A stretch of DNA of 64,000 nucleotides from assembly GCA_034509735.1 (NCBI GenBank), contig JACGWO010000005.1, forward strand, positions 39,648,479 to 39,712,478. The letters run 5' to 3'. Shown here piece after piece: positions 47,530-59,090 of this stretch; positions within the stretch are counted from its first letter, which is position 1, and every line of letters begins with the position of its first letter. The stretch comes from Sesamum alatum (Eukaryota > Streptophyta > Magnoliopsida > Lamiales > Pedaliaceae). The notes under the pieces were generated by a model. It searched no databases. It saw only the letters and a list, made by a program, of their open reading frames with translations, and had not been told where the DNA came from. The translations under genes and the position numbers were made by a program.

Positions 47530-48243
47530 GACAAATTATATTCATTTTTCCTGAAATTTTATATAATTATAAATATTTTTTTATTGTTTGAGAAATTATA
47601 AATACTCCATGTTTTTAACGTTTGTCTAAAAATGAACTCATTTTATTAGTTTTTTCATTCAATTTTTGTGGTAGACTGTCCAAATTGTCATTTGAATTAT
47701 AATTTATAATTTTATATAATTTTTTAGAATATTTTTAGGGAAAAAATGCAATTACCTCCCTTGTGATATGCAAAATGTGCAAAAAAACCCCTGTGAAAAA
47801 ATATATAGCAATTTAAACTCTGTATTTTAAAAAATGGAGCAAAAAAACCTCTAAAAATGGGGCAAAAAACCGCTTGTGATGGGGTTCTTTGCTGCATTTT
47901 AAATAACACAGGGGGTAAATTGCTAGTTATTTTTTCACAGGGGGGTAATTGCTCTTTTTGATTAACACAGGGGGGCAAATTGCATTTAATCCAATATTTT
48001 TATAGACTAATATTCTCTATGGATTATTTATTTTACCAGTTCTAAGATTTTTTTTCATATTTTTCTAAATATTCTTTTTGAAAAAATAAACAATTCAGTA
48101 AGGATAAAGTAGTACTTTTAACATCCCGTCTAGGGGCTGGATAATTATTTTTCATTTGAATGGGGTATTTATAGTTTTTCAAACAACGAGGAGATATTTG
48201 TAATTATGTCGAATCTCAGGAGAGGTAATTGTAATTTACTCTA
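47530..48243. mobile_element. MITE split by a younger MITE
   Basis: 47530-47620 (acaaattatattcatttttc ... 'gtttgagaaattataaatac') and 48100-48243 (reversed: agtaaattacaattacctct ... 'gtttgaaaaactataaatac') are inverted copies. Between them lies the complete element 47738-47992. Without the insertion the outer element would be ~450 bp. Confidence 0.65.
47738..47992. mobile_element. Nested MITE with 10-bp target duplication
   Basis: Ends gggaaaaaatgcaattacct and (reversed) ggattaaatgcaatttgccc are inverted repeats. The decamer aatattttta lies immediately outside both ends (47728-47737 and 47993-48002). A 9-10 bp duplication and 'gcaatt' ends ally it with the Mutator-like element at 32961-34243. 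The frame at 47724-47978 runs through it by chance. Confidence 0.78.
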
Positions 48244-49260
48244 GTTTTAATTATAGCTTTTGCACTAAACGGGCCTTGTTTTTGTGCATAAACGTACTAA
48301 TTTGAACTTGAATTTGAGTATGAATGAATTCATGATCGTCATGTGATCGTACAACTCAATTATATCAATTTAAATACATACCCTCCATATTTCAAATATA
48401 AATATTAGACCCCTAGGGCTTAATTAAACCCAAACTCAAATACTTCAATTCGAAAACCGACACAATAAATTACAACAAAAAGAAGAATATCTTTTGAAAT
48501 TAAAAAAAAAATGATATAGAATGGTCGATTTATGCTAATGGTAGTATGTTTGTAATAGTTGATTAAGTGAAGATTGAGAGTGATTTCTAATATGATGGTT
48601 AGGATATAATGATTTGACGAAAGGAATATTATATGATAATTATGTTCTTTTATGACTAAATTTAACCTTTTTAACTATAAAATAATATATGTTTTAAATT
48701 AAATTCACTTTTTTTTCTTCCCTTTTATGTCATCTTTCCATATCTCCTTTTTTTCGTTTTGGAATTTTTGGTGAGAAAATGACATAACTTATGAGCTCTT
48801 ATGATGGTGTCTTTTTCTTTTTTCAATTTTTTATAATTAACTTTTTGGTAGCATTTTTTGGTAGGTAGTAATCTATCAACCTCGTCCAAATAATTTATAA
48901 GAGAAATAAATTCTTCACATTGATATATAAATTTTTAATAACCCATATCCATAATTAATATTTTTTGGTCTCTCTACCCCCCCCCCCCCCCCCCTAAATG
49001 ACTTTGAAAATTCAATAATTCCTGCTATAATTATCTATATTTGTTGGATTATAATGACATTACTAATTGTGATCGTATCGCGGTTAACATAAAATTGACT
49101 ACAAATATTAATACTTCTATTTTATTATCATATTATAGATTGATCCATTTTCAGTGTGAATTTTTTTTTTTTTTTTGTATCATTAATAGGTAGCCCATTA
49201 AAAAAAATGATACACTTTTGCTGCGGGATAAATACTGTCGTAATTGTTTTTTTTTTTAAA
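48244..49260. other. AT-rich intergenic DNA with a poly-C run
   Basis: No gene. A run of 18 C lies at 48977-48994. The rest is AT-rich with no clear element ends. Confidence 0.4.
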
Positions 49261-49565
49261 CTAGTCGTTGTGGCACACTGACCCTGTGTGTATATAATAA
49301 ATAATTTTTTGCATTTTAAAATGTATTATTATAAATAAGAACCAAATATAAATAAGTACATCACATTAAGAAAAAGAAATAAAAAAGAGAAGAAACTATT
49401 TTATCAATTAATGTAAAATTTAAAAGTTGAATAAATTAGTTATATTAGGTTGAAGGGCATTTTTGACTTCACAAAAAAAAAAAAAAAAATTGGTGCAACG
49501 CTGTCATTAATGCCATTTGTGGGTGTGAAAGGGATTTTCTTTTTATATTAGTATAGAAGTATAGA
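49261..49565 (-). mobile_element. Non-autonomous Helitron, reverse orientation
   Basis: Read on the minus strand it starts TCTATACTTCTATACTAATA after an A and ends gccacaacgaCTAG before a T, the same termini as the element at 29297-29554. Minus-strand wording near the 3' end ('tgtgccacaacgactag') matches the element at 49712-49993. 305 bp, no coding capacity. Confidence 0.72.
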
Positions 49566-49711
49566 TAAATCGATAGTTCCAAATCAACCAACATATTATT
49601 ATTACAACATTCAGTACAGAGTACATCGATGTTAATCAACCAACAAATTCAAAATAGATACAGAAACAACATATATAATATTAAGCAAAACGAAAACAGA
49701 AAAAGAATCCA

Positions 49712-49993
49712 TCTATATTAATACGAAAATGAAAGACCCACCGCACTCATAAACGGTGGTTAATGACACTGTTGTACTATTTTTTTATGAAGCTAACTCT
49801 TCAACCGATAATATAACTAACTTATTTAACTTTTAAATTTGACATTAACTGATAAATTAGAAAATTTTCTTTCTTTGTATTTTTTATAATGTAATGTATT
49901 GATTTATATTTTACTCTTATTTAAAATAATACATTTTAAGGCGCAAAAAATATTTATTATATACACACAGGAATAATGTGTCACATCGACTAG
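49712..49993 (+). mobile_element. Non-autonomous Helitron, forward orientation
   Basis: It starts TCTATATTAATACGAAAATG after an A and ends gtcacatcgaCTAG before a T. The last ~90 bases (aatacattttaaggcgcaaa ... 'tatatacacacagg') are clearly homologous to the inverted neighbour at 49261-49565, 146 bases away. 282 bp. Confidence 0.72.
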
Positions 49994-52329
49994 TTGTAAA
50001 AAAATATACCTAATTTTGACTTTCTATAGACGATGGTCTTTTCAAGGCTACGGTTATTTCAAAGGCGATAATAATCTTTTGCAATACTTCAATTAAATTC
50101 AAATCCAATATAAGTACGAAAATGAATGAAAATCGATTTTCCTTACAATATTATCTGCTATTTTTTTTTGCTGAAAAAGAAATGATAAATAAAACCGGAA
50201 CTATTAAATACAAGAATGCCCATAGAGAAGCTGCGGAGCCATGAATTCGAGTTTCACCAAATATGTAGATTTTTTTTTTACTTTATATGAGATTATTATA
50301 ATTTATCACTTCATTGTTTTTTTGTAATTTGATATGATAAAAATGTATTGAATATATTTTTAAGACGCCGATGTAATGTAATTGACACTCCTGCAATGAA
50401 AAAACATAAAATAATAAGAAATTGGAAGCTCTATCGTGCATGTAACACGTGAAAAAACCCTATAGTCGTGGATAATTTTAGCCACTAGTTTGCAAATTTA
50501 ATAACGTTTTTAAGATAAGATATAATATGATATATTTTGTTACACATGTCGATCAATTAGTGTACGTACATAACAAAAATTATAATAAATTTTTGAAAAA
50601 TAATAACTATATAATGAGGACGTAAAATCAAATGATGTAAATTATGTGACGTTAGAAGTAGAATTAACATCTATAAGGATTGTTTTGAATGTCTCCTTCA
50701 TGAACTTGAGATAATTAGAAATTTGAGATTATTATATATACACCCCCTATCTTTGGGTATATTATAAAAAAAACTATTAATTTTTAAAAATTTCGCAACA
50801 ATTTTTACGACATATTTTTTTACCCTATAAATTTTCATCGGACCCTTCATTTTTTTATAAAGTATATTCGTAATATAAAATATAATACAATAAACACAAT
50901 TTTTTAAAAATAAAAATTAAGTTATCTATATATGTGCAAATCTCAAAAAGATATTAAGATAAATGTCCTAAAAATTTTAAACTAACAAGAAAAGTGTATT
51001 TTTCCTACCCCTAAAAAGAGAAGGGGACAAGATAGAATGCGTGAAGTACCATGCAATAATTGTGTGGTACAATTTGATGAAAGTACAATAAGAGATAAGA
51101 TCATTTACATGTGCCAATACAATTAAAATAGTAATATTTTTTTTAAATGGTAAGTATATAATTACATAATTTACATTACTATCACTATAAATGAAGTAAT
51201 ACGTCAATTTGATCAGTACATTAATATAATTATGAAAGTGAAATTATAAATATAAATTTATATAAATTAGAACAAATAATTATACATTTTGTAAAATTTA
51301 AACCCATGATCTTAATTTATCCATAAAATTTCAGTCTCAATCATTAGACTGAAATATCAAAGGTGAAATAGTAATAGTGGTTGTCAAAGGAAAACACCTA
51401 TTTTTTTGGTACAATTATTACTGATCATAAGGTACCATTCAACTATCACTCCTCTAATGGGTTCCATTTGCAAAATGTTTTAAAATTACCCATTTTTCCA
51501 ATTTTTAAACGGGGAAAATAAGCTAACGAGGTCTAGTATAGTAGACGAAGTTGAGATCCCCTAATCATGAGGTCACGTGTTTGCATCTGATCAATGTTGT
51601 GGGTGTTGGTCTACTGCACTAATAGTTATATAATTATTTACTATTGATAATAATATATTAATTGTAATAATTGAAATTCATGATATAACTGTAATGAATC
51701 CACTAAAAAAATGAAAAAAAAAACTTATTTCGTTTTCTTATAACTCGATTAAAAAACGAAATGGTTTCAAAGATCCGATATTAACTCCTGAATAATAGTG
51801 ATTTTTTTTACGTAGATCGAAGATAAATGAACTTATCATTTTTTTAAAAATAATATATTAATGAGGTGGATGTGATGAATATATATATATATATATACAC
51901 TAAAATAGAATATAAGTCAAGGGATTGATAATTGATAAATTAGGAAATGGGATCAATAGTCCAAAGGAGACTTGATGAAGATATGGACACTTCACTCTTA
52001 CTCATTAATTAATGGATGAAAGTGTTGCTTGGAATTGAGGCCATACCAAATTTTTCATAAAGGGCATTGAAGTCTCAACCCCTATAATATTACAACTGCC
52101 AGTCAACAACAACCTAGCATTCTTGGTCATAAGGGGTTTATACTAAAATATCAAAAATCAAGGAAAATTCTTACTCGAACCACTAAACTCGAGCTAAAAT
52201 TTCTTAAAAATGGGAAAAAGTAAAATTAAAAGAGTAATTGAATACTTTGCTCATAGATTGGAATTTTTTTTTTTGTTTTGTTTGGTTTTATTTTCAAAGA
52301 TTTTTTTTTGGTTTAGGGCGGGTTTGTTT
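49994..52329. other. AT-rich intergenic DNA
   Basis: No gene and few element edges. 51540-51600 ('gagatcccctaatcatgagg', 'gtgtttgcatctgatc') resembles the head of a tRNA-derived SINE, like 36070-36130. A (TA)n run lies at 51878-51894. Confidence 0.35.
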
Positions 52330-52572
52330 ATGTAAGATAAAAAGATAGTTTAGTAACATAAACACTCCTTGTTCTTGTAAAATTACAAGTACATTATCTT
52401 AGGGAGTGTTAGTGTAATATACTATAGGGGTGTTTGCGTAAAATTTCGACAATGACTAGAGGGTGTATTTAATTACAACTAATCTCAGTGATGCACTTAT
52501 AACTTTGCTAATATATAATAGGATTTATTTGTGTAAGTAATCTTCAGGGACTGTCAATGTGATTTATCCTAA
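52330..52572. mobile_element. MITE, 'ggataaattaca' family
   Basis: It contains the family wording 'gtgttagtgtaatatactat', 'ggggtgtttgcgtaaaattt' (shared with 25050-25090) and a right end whose reverse complement is aggataaatcacattgacag. The left edge is diverged. Confidence 0.5.
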
Positions 52573-53342
52573 CGAATAAGATAAGTATGTGTTTTTGGAA
52601 GTTGTTAGTATATTTGGTTTTGTATTTTATGTTAGTGGGGAACGAATAAAGATCAGGTAAACCACCTTGAATCGTACTATTTACAAATATTTTGGCAAAT
52701 ATTTATGGTGCATTTTTGTTGTTTTTGAGACAAATTGAAAAATAAAATAGAAGAAGCGTTTGTCTTTCATTTAATAAGGGTACATGTCTAAGGTTGGAAG
52801 ATCCTTTATCACACTTTCGTTTTACAATCATAACAATGCATGTATTGTCTGTAGTCAAACTCTTAAATTATAATTTTATTTTATTTTATTTTTTGATATG
52901 ATAAAAGAACACATATCAATCACTCATTAATACGACACTAATGTATAATATTTATGCCCCCTTAAATCCGTCGGGCCAGCCCAAGAGCTAGGAGCAGGCC
53001 TACAGGCCGAGCAGCCCAACAGGCCGAAACCACCAGGCCCAAAACAGTAAGAGTTTTTCATACATAAGCCCAATTTTACGTACTGATCTGGCAAGCCCAC
53101 GAAAAAGACTCGTACAACAAACTTGATCATCAAACAGCTCGGAATTTCACGTCACACAGCTAAGCAATCTATCAATGCAAATTGAGGAAGCCTAAATCCC
53201 ACTTTCTCTTATGCACCCAAAATTCCTTCAATTAAAATGCCTACATCACTTTCCACTTTTTTTTTCTTTTTTTTTATGCACCCTATATTTTTCCAAAATA
53301 TAGTTTTTTTCATATTACCTATTTTCTTCATTTTATAAATCA
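52573..53342. other. Intergenic with a G+C-rich scrap
   Basis: No gene. 52955-53110 is rich in gggcc/ggccc words, like the LTR-like blocks at 16680 and 58480, and may be part of an old LTR. The minus-strand frame through it (52927-53133) has no domain. Confidence 0.35.
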
Positions 53343-54101
53343 GCGTAAAATACACTTTGCACCCTGAACTATTATTGATGAAACATTTACCCCCCTAAAC
53401 TAACAAATGTAAAACTTATCCCTTTAGTTGGACAAAATTACCCCTCATACATGCCTTGAATAATTATATTATTCCCAATATATTTTAGTATTTTACATGT
53501 TAAATCATCACCACATTGTTTTTTAACTAAAAGAAAAATTAATAAGTGAAGAATTTAAATTAAAAGTGGACTAATAAATAATATATATATATATATATAA
53601 TAGATACACAACAAATATAATATCCAAAAAAAACTTTCATGTAAAGATTTTCTTAATTTGGTTACAAAATTAAGTTATATATTAAACATTTAATTTTTAG
53701 ATAAAAATGAGTAATCATATATCCATTTTTTAATTATATTTTCTTTAAAAAAGGACAAAATATATCTATTAATCTTTTTTCCTAAAAGTCTTTAACTTTT
53801 GATTAAGCATATATATTGGCAATTTCTTTTCAAAAGTATGTATGAGTTGTTGGGATATTGTTATTATACATATTGACTTATTACTATATTTTTAATTTAA
53901 ATTCTTCACTTATTAAAAAAATTTTAGTTAGAAAAAAATTGGTGATAATTTCAATGTGCAAGATGCTAAATATATTGAGAATAATATAATTATTCAAGGC
54001 ATCAGGGATAATTTTGTCCAACTAGGAGTTAATTGTTACATTTGTTAGTTAGGGGATAAATGTTACATCAAATAGTCACGGGAAAGAAGTATATTTAACC
54101 C
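53343..54101. mobile_element. Mutator-like inverted-repeat element, ~760 bp
   Basis: The left arm (gcgtaaaatacactttgcac ... 'tggacaaaattacccct' ... 'ccttgaataattatattatt') is mirrored in the right arm ('aatataattattcaaggcat' ... 'ttttgtccaacta' ... end, reversed, agggttaaatatacttcttt). A 9-mer tataaatca / tataaatta flanks the two ends (53334-53342 and 54102-54110), one mismatch. Non-coding. Confidence 0.7.
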
Positions 54102-54110
54102 TATAAATTA

Positions 54111-55132
54111 TGCACCCTAAATCTAACTTCTTTTATTAGATAATATGTAAAATAACTAAATATGCAAGATACCCATCTAAAAAAAAAGACCTAAATTGAA
54201 AATGGAACCAATTTAAAGTTATAAATGATCATTATTAAATAAATAATATCTTCAAACAAAAAACAAAATAAAATTACGTCATGTGTAGAATTCGATGGGC
54301 TATAAACGGCACGCACCATGATAGGCCAAATTTTTCTTTACAACTGGGTAAAGGACGAAGCGTCATGACGTAGCCTTCATTGACTCGCTAGCATTAATTG
54401 CAGGTTAGTACCTACAAACTGGCAGGTTAACAACAAGGCAATCACTAGTATTAATGGCGGGGTAACAAGAGGGTAATGTGAGTTAGTACCTAAAAATTAC
54501 ATCGATGGAGAGTAGAGGAAGAAAGAAACCCATAGATTTCTACACCTTCAAACGGAGGATTCTCGAGAGTTGCCGAAGTGAAATGAAAAGGCTTATTATT
54601 AACACAGCATGAGCAGCTGATAATGCTTGTATTGTATGGTCTTCATCTTCATTCTTATCATACCGGTTGTGTCATTGTCTTTCACAAAAATTGCTCTCCA
54701 GGTTTTAATAGAGTTTAATGTAACTTACCTTCTTGTGATATTACAAATGAACAAATTACCGTATATGGAAAAAGAAAAAAAAAACAATTTACCTCTCTGT
54801 GTTCTTTAAAATGACAGTTAAATATGCATAATCATGTAAACTACTCAATGTATCTCAACTTGAACTGAAAGCAAAACTCTGCAGGTTATCCATGGAGCAC
54901 TTAAATGGAAAACAAGAGGTACATCTCCACCTTTATAAAGAATCTGATGGAAGTCAAAGGGAGCAAAAAGAATCACTTTAAACTTGATAAACTCAGAGAA
55001 TTTGTCACAAAAAATTACTGCAATGGAAGAGTGGAGAGGGTACAAGAGGGGAAGCCGGCCTGATGAACAATTAGGAACATAGTTTGTTGGGTAAAAAAGG
55101 AAATGGCATCATAACCATTAGCACAATCTTAC
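54111..55132. other. Intergenic, possible remains of a gene
   Basis: 54290-54620 is of more balanced composition than its surroundings but gives no readable domain. No transposon ends are clear. It precedes the exon-like stretch at 55133. Confidence 0.3.
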
Positions 55133-55232
55133 CAGCTTTAGATAAATCTTCAGTCAGTGCTCCGAATTTAGATTGGTAGTCATGAACTTGCTTTTCTGCA
55201 CTGCTTAGAGCATCAAAGAACTCTGATTTCAC
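55133..55232 (-). CDS. Isolated exon-like segment, coiled-coil type
   Basis: A 100-base open stretch has a good acceptor (cttctgtag) before it and a donor (gtaaga) after it. It reads VKSEFFDALSSAEKQVHDYQ followed by SKFGALTEDLSKA, a heptad-like, charged helix. I do not recognise the protein. No neighbouring exon was found within a few kb on the same strand; the DNA upstream is interrupted by retroelement-like sequence (55560-57000). It could be one exon of a real gene, or a leftover. Confidence 0.35.
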
Positions 55233-55559
55233 CTACAGAAGCAAGATTTTTCAGCCATGGAAATGTAGACAAAAGTTTCGAGAGTACAAGCATCAAGATT
55301 CAAGGGAACCTAGAAGAACAACACTAGGAAATATATGATGGTCGCTGGAACACATCAAACAAATAAAACAAGCTCAAGTTAATGCACTATGGACTATAAC
55401 CACTACTTTGTAATGATTTCAAGGAATATGAAAGGTGAGATTCTATTGCTATTCTACATAATTGTTAAACGCGCTTTCTTTCTTTTATCTTTATTAATAC
55501 AAGGATCGTATTGATAAATAATCTTCAAGTGAGCAAAAAGAGTTCAATTAAAGTTGTCT

Positions 55560-57000
55560 TCTTGGACTTGAAAGGAGTGGGCTTGAGTTTCTGCAAATCA
55601 GGAAAGGAGAGCTGCCAAAAGAGCGTAAGCACTCCGACGCTCAAGTCAGTAAGCAACTGAGATGAAAATAAACTTGGATGCAATATGAAAATAAGAATAA
55701 TATGAAAGCAATGAGCATCATGTGTGCTAAGTGTAGTTCATAGAGTGATTGAAGAGCTTGGAGTGTGTGAAAGCGGTATTCAGCTTGAAAGGATAAAAAA
55801 TCCGTCCTCCCATACCAGCCAAGAGGGCTGGTATGTATAGAGGAGTTTTCTTGAGCGGGAAGGACTCTTCGTGGTCATGGACTCTCGGATGGATCAATTA
55901 TCGACCTTTTGAGTGTCCTGTGGGGCAAGGCCTCCTGAAAAGTAGGAGGTAGCTGGCAGGAATCTTGCATGGATAAGCTAAGACCGGAGGACTCTTATCT
56001 GGACTTCTCAGTGGGGCCGGGCTTCCATTTATGGGCTTTTCGTCAGGGGGCCTAGAAGGGCCTAGTCGGGGGAGGGGGGGGGGGGGGTACTTTGAGCCTT
56101 GCATTCCTTTGGGCTCGTGCAATCTATTTTTTTTGCTTTTGGACCATTTGGATCTCTTTAGGCTAGTCATTTTTATGCACACCATTCAATCCCCCCCTGC
56201 CTTGCATTCCTTTGGGCTCGTGCAATCTAATTTTTCCTTTTGGACCATTTGGATCTCTTTAGGCTAGTCATTTTTATGCACATCATTCAGTCTCCCTCCC
56301 CCCCCCCCCCCACCACTCTGAGGGGGAGGGAGCATTTTCACTCTCAGAGTAGAAATCTTCTAGGGGCCACAAATGGGCCTTTGATCTTCGCGACTTCATC
56401 ACTTTTTAGAGTAGGCATTTTCGCCTTGCAGAGGACTTATTTGAGAGTGCCTACTTGTAACAAGACTTAGGGGTCTCGCCAGAGAGAGAATGAGGTGTAA
56501 ACTCGAAGCAGGGTTTAGGTGCCTTGGCGAAGGAGGGCTTAGGTTTTTGCATGGGATATAGCTTAAACATCCCATCGAAAAGTGCCTAGGTACTTGCTCG
56601 AAGGAGAACTTGGATGCCTCCATGGAGGAGGGCTTATGTGCCTGTGTGGAAGATAGGGCTTTATCTTTAGAACGTGCCTGCTGTGGAGCAGGGCTTTATA
56701 CATGTCTTCTTGCCAAGAGCAAAAAGTATAAGTGTAGATATCTACATTTGAGAATTATTTCCCTATAGTAGAGTTACCCGTGAAAGTAATATTTTGCAAA
56801 AAGAAGGGTTGTACTTATTTGATAGTATCTTGCCTTGAGGGTGATCCTGCTCGGAGGCAGGACTTATTTGTGCGTCTATGGAGGAGGGTTTATTCTTCAA
56901 GTGCTGCATGGAGAAGGGTCTCATCCTCCTGTTCATTTCATTTTTCACCAAAGACTTTGTTCTTATACTCCCTTAGCCTACTCTAAGTTAATGTATTTTT
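55560..57000. mobile_element. Retroelement-like block
   Basis: A block richer in G+C than its surroundings, with 'cactccgacgctcaagtcag' near 55630 (the inverse of the LTR-like phrase near 2190) and many 'ggaggagggctta'-like words between 56500 and 56900. The frames here are proline-rich or broken. Probably an LTR and flanking internal DNA of a decayed Ty3-type element. Confidence 0.4.
56097..56297 (+). repeat. Tandem duplication, ~103-bp unit
   Basis: 56097-56199 and 56200-56297 are direct copies (ccttgcattcctttgggctc ... 'ggctagtcatttttatgcac'). They differ by small indels in the T-run and in the C-run that separates them. It is part of the retroelement-like block. Confidence 0.85.
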
Positions 57001-57527
57001 GGGTTGCGATAGTCAAAATTTAGAGCAGACTTCTTTGCCAAGGACTTGAAAAAATTCCCATCTTGCAATCCCTATGTAAAAGCACTGGTTAATACCTCAG
57101 AGATAGCAGAAGAGACCTCTAGGGCCACTATGTTAAAACGTTGGAAATACTCCCTCAATGATTCTCATTCTTTTTATTGTATTAAAAAAAGGGTCATGGT
57201 TGTCTTCTGGCGTCGTTTACTTTTGGCAAATTGATGCAGAAAGAGAGAGCGGAATTCTCCGACTGATCGGATTGATCCCGTGGACAATTGATTGAACCAG
57301 TGCTAGTCCGCTCAAGCGAAAGTGGTGACGAACATGCGACATTTGATTCTGTCTTTGTATCTGTGCAGGAAAGCTGCATTTCCGAACTTGGACAAAGCAA
57401 ATTTAAACTCAAAAGACAAAGCAATACTGCTAAATTTTTTTAGCTACATTCACATAGGAAGACTTGCACACAATGAGTATAGTTTTGTATAATATGCAAG
57501 ACTCCAGGAAAACAAGCAGAGTAGTAC

Positions 57528-57742
57528 CCCATTTTATCAGAAGCTGCTTGTAGTGTAACATCCTCCCCCCATTCACTTGACCTGAAATGCCACATAATGG
57601 GAAAATTTAGAAACAAATGCAACTATAAGACATACAACAGAGTTAAAGAAACACTCAGAAGACCCTACTTAGCCATTTTCTTGTAGTAGGATTTGAACTT
57701 CATGGGCACATATCCTTCATATAAAGCATAGTTATCTGTAAG
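57528..57742 (-). pseudogene. OTU-domain deubiquitinase fragment (two exons)
   Basis: Exons 57669-57742 and 57528-57581 join in frame across a GT-AG intron and read LTDNYALYEGYVPMKFKSYY, KKMAK, then SSEWGEDVTLQAASDKMG. This matches the middle of plant OTU cysteine proteases (YEGYVPM, YxxKM, WGDxVTLQAAAD), which remove ubiquitin from substrates. The exon with the catalytic Asp/Cys (GDGNC) and the exon with the catalytic His are not found within ~1 kb on either side. I therefore treat it as a gene fragment; a real gene with very long introns broken by transposons is the alternative. 57194-57440 on the same strand is open but without a recognised domain. Confidence 0.6.
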
Positions 57743-58099
57743 CTGGAAAAACACAAGAAACAATAAGTGCACAAAGTCAGACTTCTATTAATGGTTTTTC
57801 ATTTCTTGTCAACTAAGGAGGCAGAAGGACAATTGCTAGACACTAGAAAAAATCAAAATGAAAGCTCTATATTGCAGCCCTCAAATAAAGTTCAACCATT
57901 AAACCAACCTGTTTCAGACAACCTCTTTGCGGACATGCTTGTGGTACTCAGGCGATCTATAAATCTAAAACTTAAGTTAATCACCTACGGGAGGAAAACA
58001 CTAGACAAAATAGGTGTAAAAGACCGAAGCAAAGGCAAATTAGTGAACAACCCAAATCAAATATATAATCAGCATACATGAGTACTAATGAGACAATTC

Positions 58100-58540
58100 A
58101 ATCAATAAGCAATTGAAATTAAAATTGATCTGAGGTCGCCCTGTTCCAGGTCGCAGGTCGTATGGGATCTCCTCAGATAATTGCTTGGAACTTGAGAAAA
58201 GAAGATCGTTAGGCTAGTTGGGGGCTTTCCCAGCGAAGGCTCTACGATGCCTAAGTCAGATAGTAATTCGAGATAAAAAGGATGCGATCTAGTAGTCCGA
58301 ATTGGGTGCAATAAATTCGTACCTTAAATCTGTCGGATGTGGGAATTTATAGGGTTTAGAGTGCCCACTTGCTTTGGGCCAGCTGTCGTCATTCTGACAC
58401 ATTTTTCAGATAATGATCATATTTTCTGACGAGTTGCAGGTCGGGTCGACCTAGGCCCCTAGGCTACTCCAGCCTGCTGGCATCTTGAGCCTATTTAATT
58501 CTTTGGGCCGCTGAGGCCCATTGATATATTTGGGCCAATA
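58100..58540 (-). mobile_element. Solo-LTR-like fragment
   Basis: A G+C-richer block. Read on the minus strand it shows an LTR-like order: gggcc-rich start, a promoter-like region, and 'ttcgctgggaaagccccc'. It has the same flavour as 36630-37090. No coding sequence. Confidence 0.35.
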
Positions 58541-58559
58541 ACCACATCAAAAAAAATGC

Positions 58560-59090
58560 ACAGACATTGGAACCCATCAACATTCTAAATCCACAACATT
58601 ACTAAATAAGTCGAGATCCAACAACAATACAACGGACAAGAACATGGACAAAGAAATAAAGAACTTACAGAAACGTGGAAATACTTATCCGGACATCAAC
58701 CAAATCAAATTTCTCAAAAACATTCAAGAATCACTGCAACATAAACCAATAAGCAAAAATAAAAAAATTCACTCAGCATACACATTACAACATCAAGCAA
58801 ATCAAGTTTACCAAAAATATTCAAAGATCACAATTCAAGAATCATTACCACATCAACCAATCAACAAAAAAAAAATCAAAAATCAAAGTTTCACTTAGCA
58901 TACATACTACAACATCAACCAACTCAAATTTACCTAAAACATTCAAAAATCACTACCACATAAACCAATCATCAAAAATAAAAAAATAAAACCAAATTTA
59001 CCCAAAACGTTCAAGAATCACCCACAGCGACAACAAATATCATTACAACACTAATTGCAAGACAAAAAATCAAAACAAAAAGTAACAACG
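58560..59090 (+). repeat. Degenerate minisatellite, ~75-130 bp period
   Basis: Three to four diverged repeats of 'acattcaagaatcactgcaa', 'cataaaccaataagcaaaaa', 'tcacttagcatacatactac' wording. Similar sequence occurs at 37265-37380 and 49575-49680 ('aatcaaccaacaaattcaaa'). At 59100-59150 it is followed by CACTA-like 'ttgccatagttaa' words, so it may be the internal repeat of a CACTA element. Confidence 0.55.
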
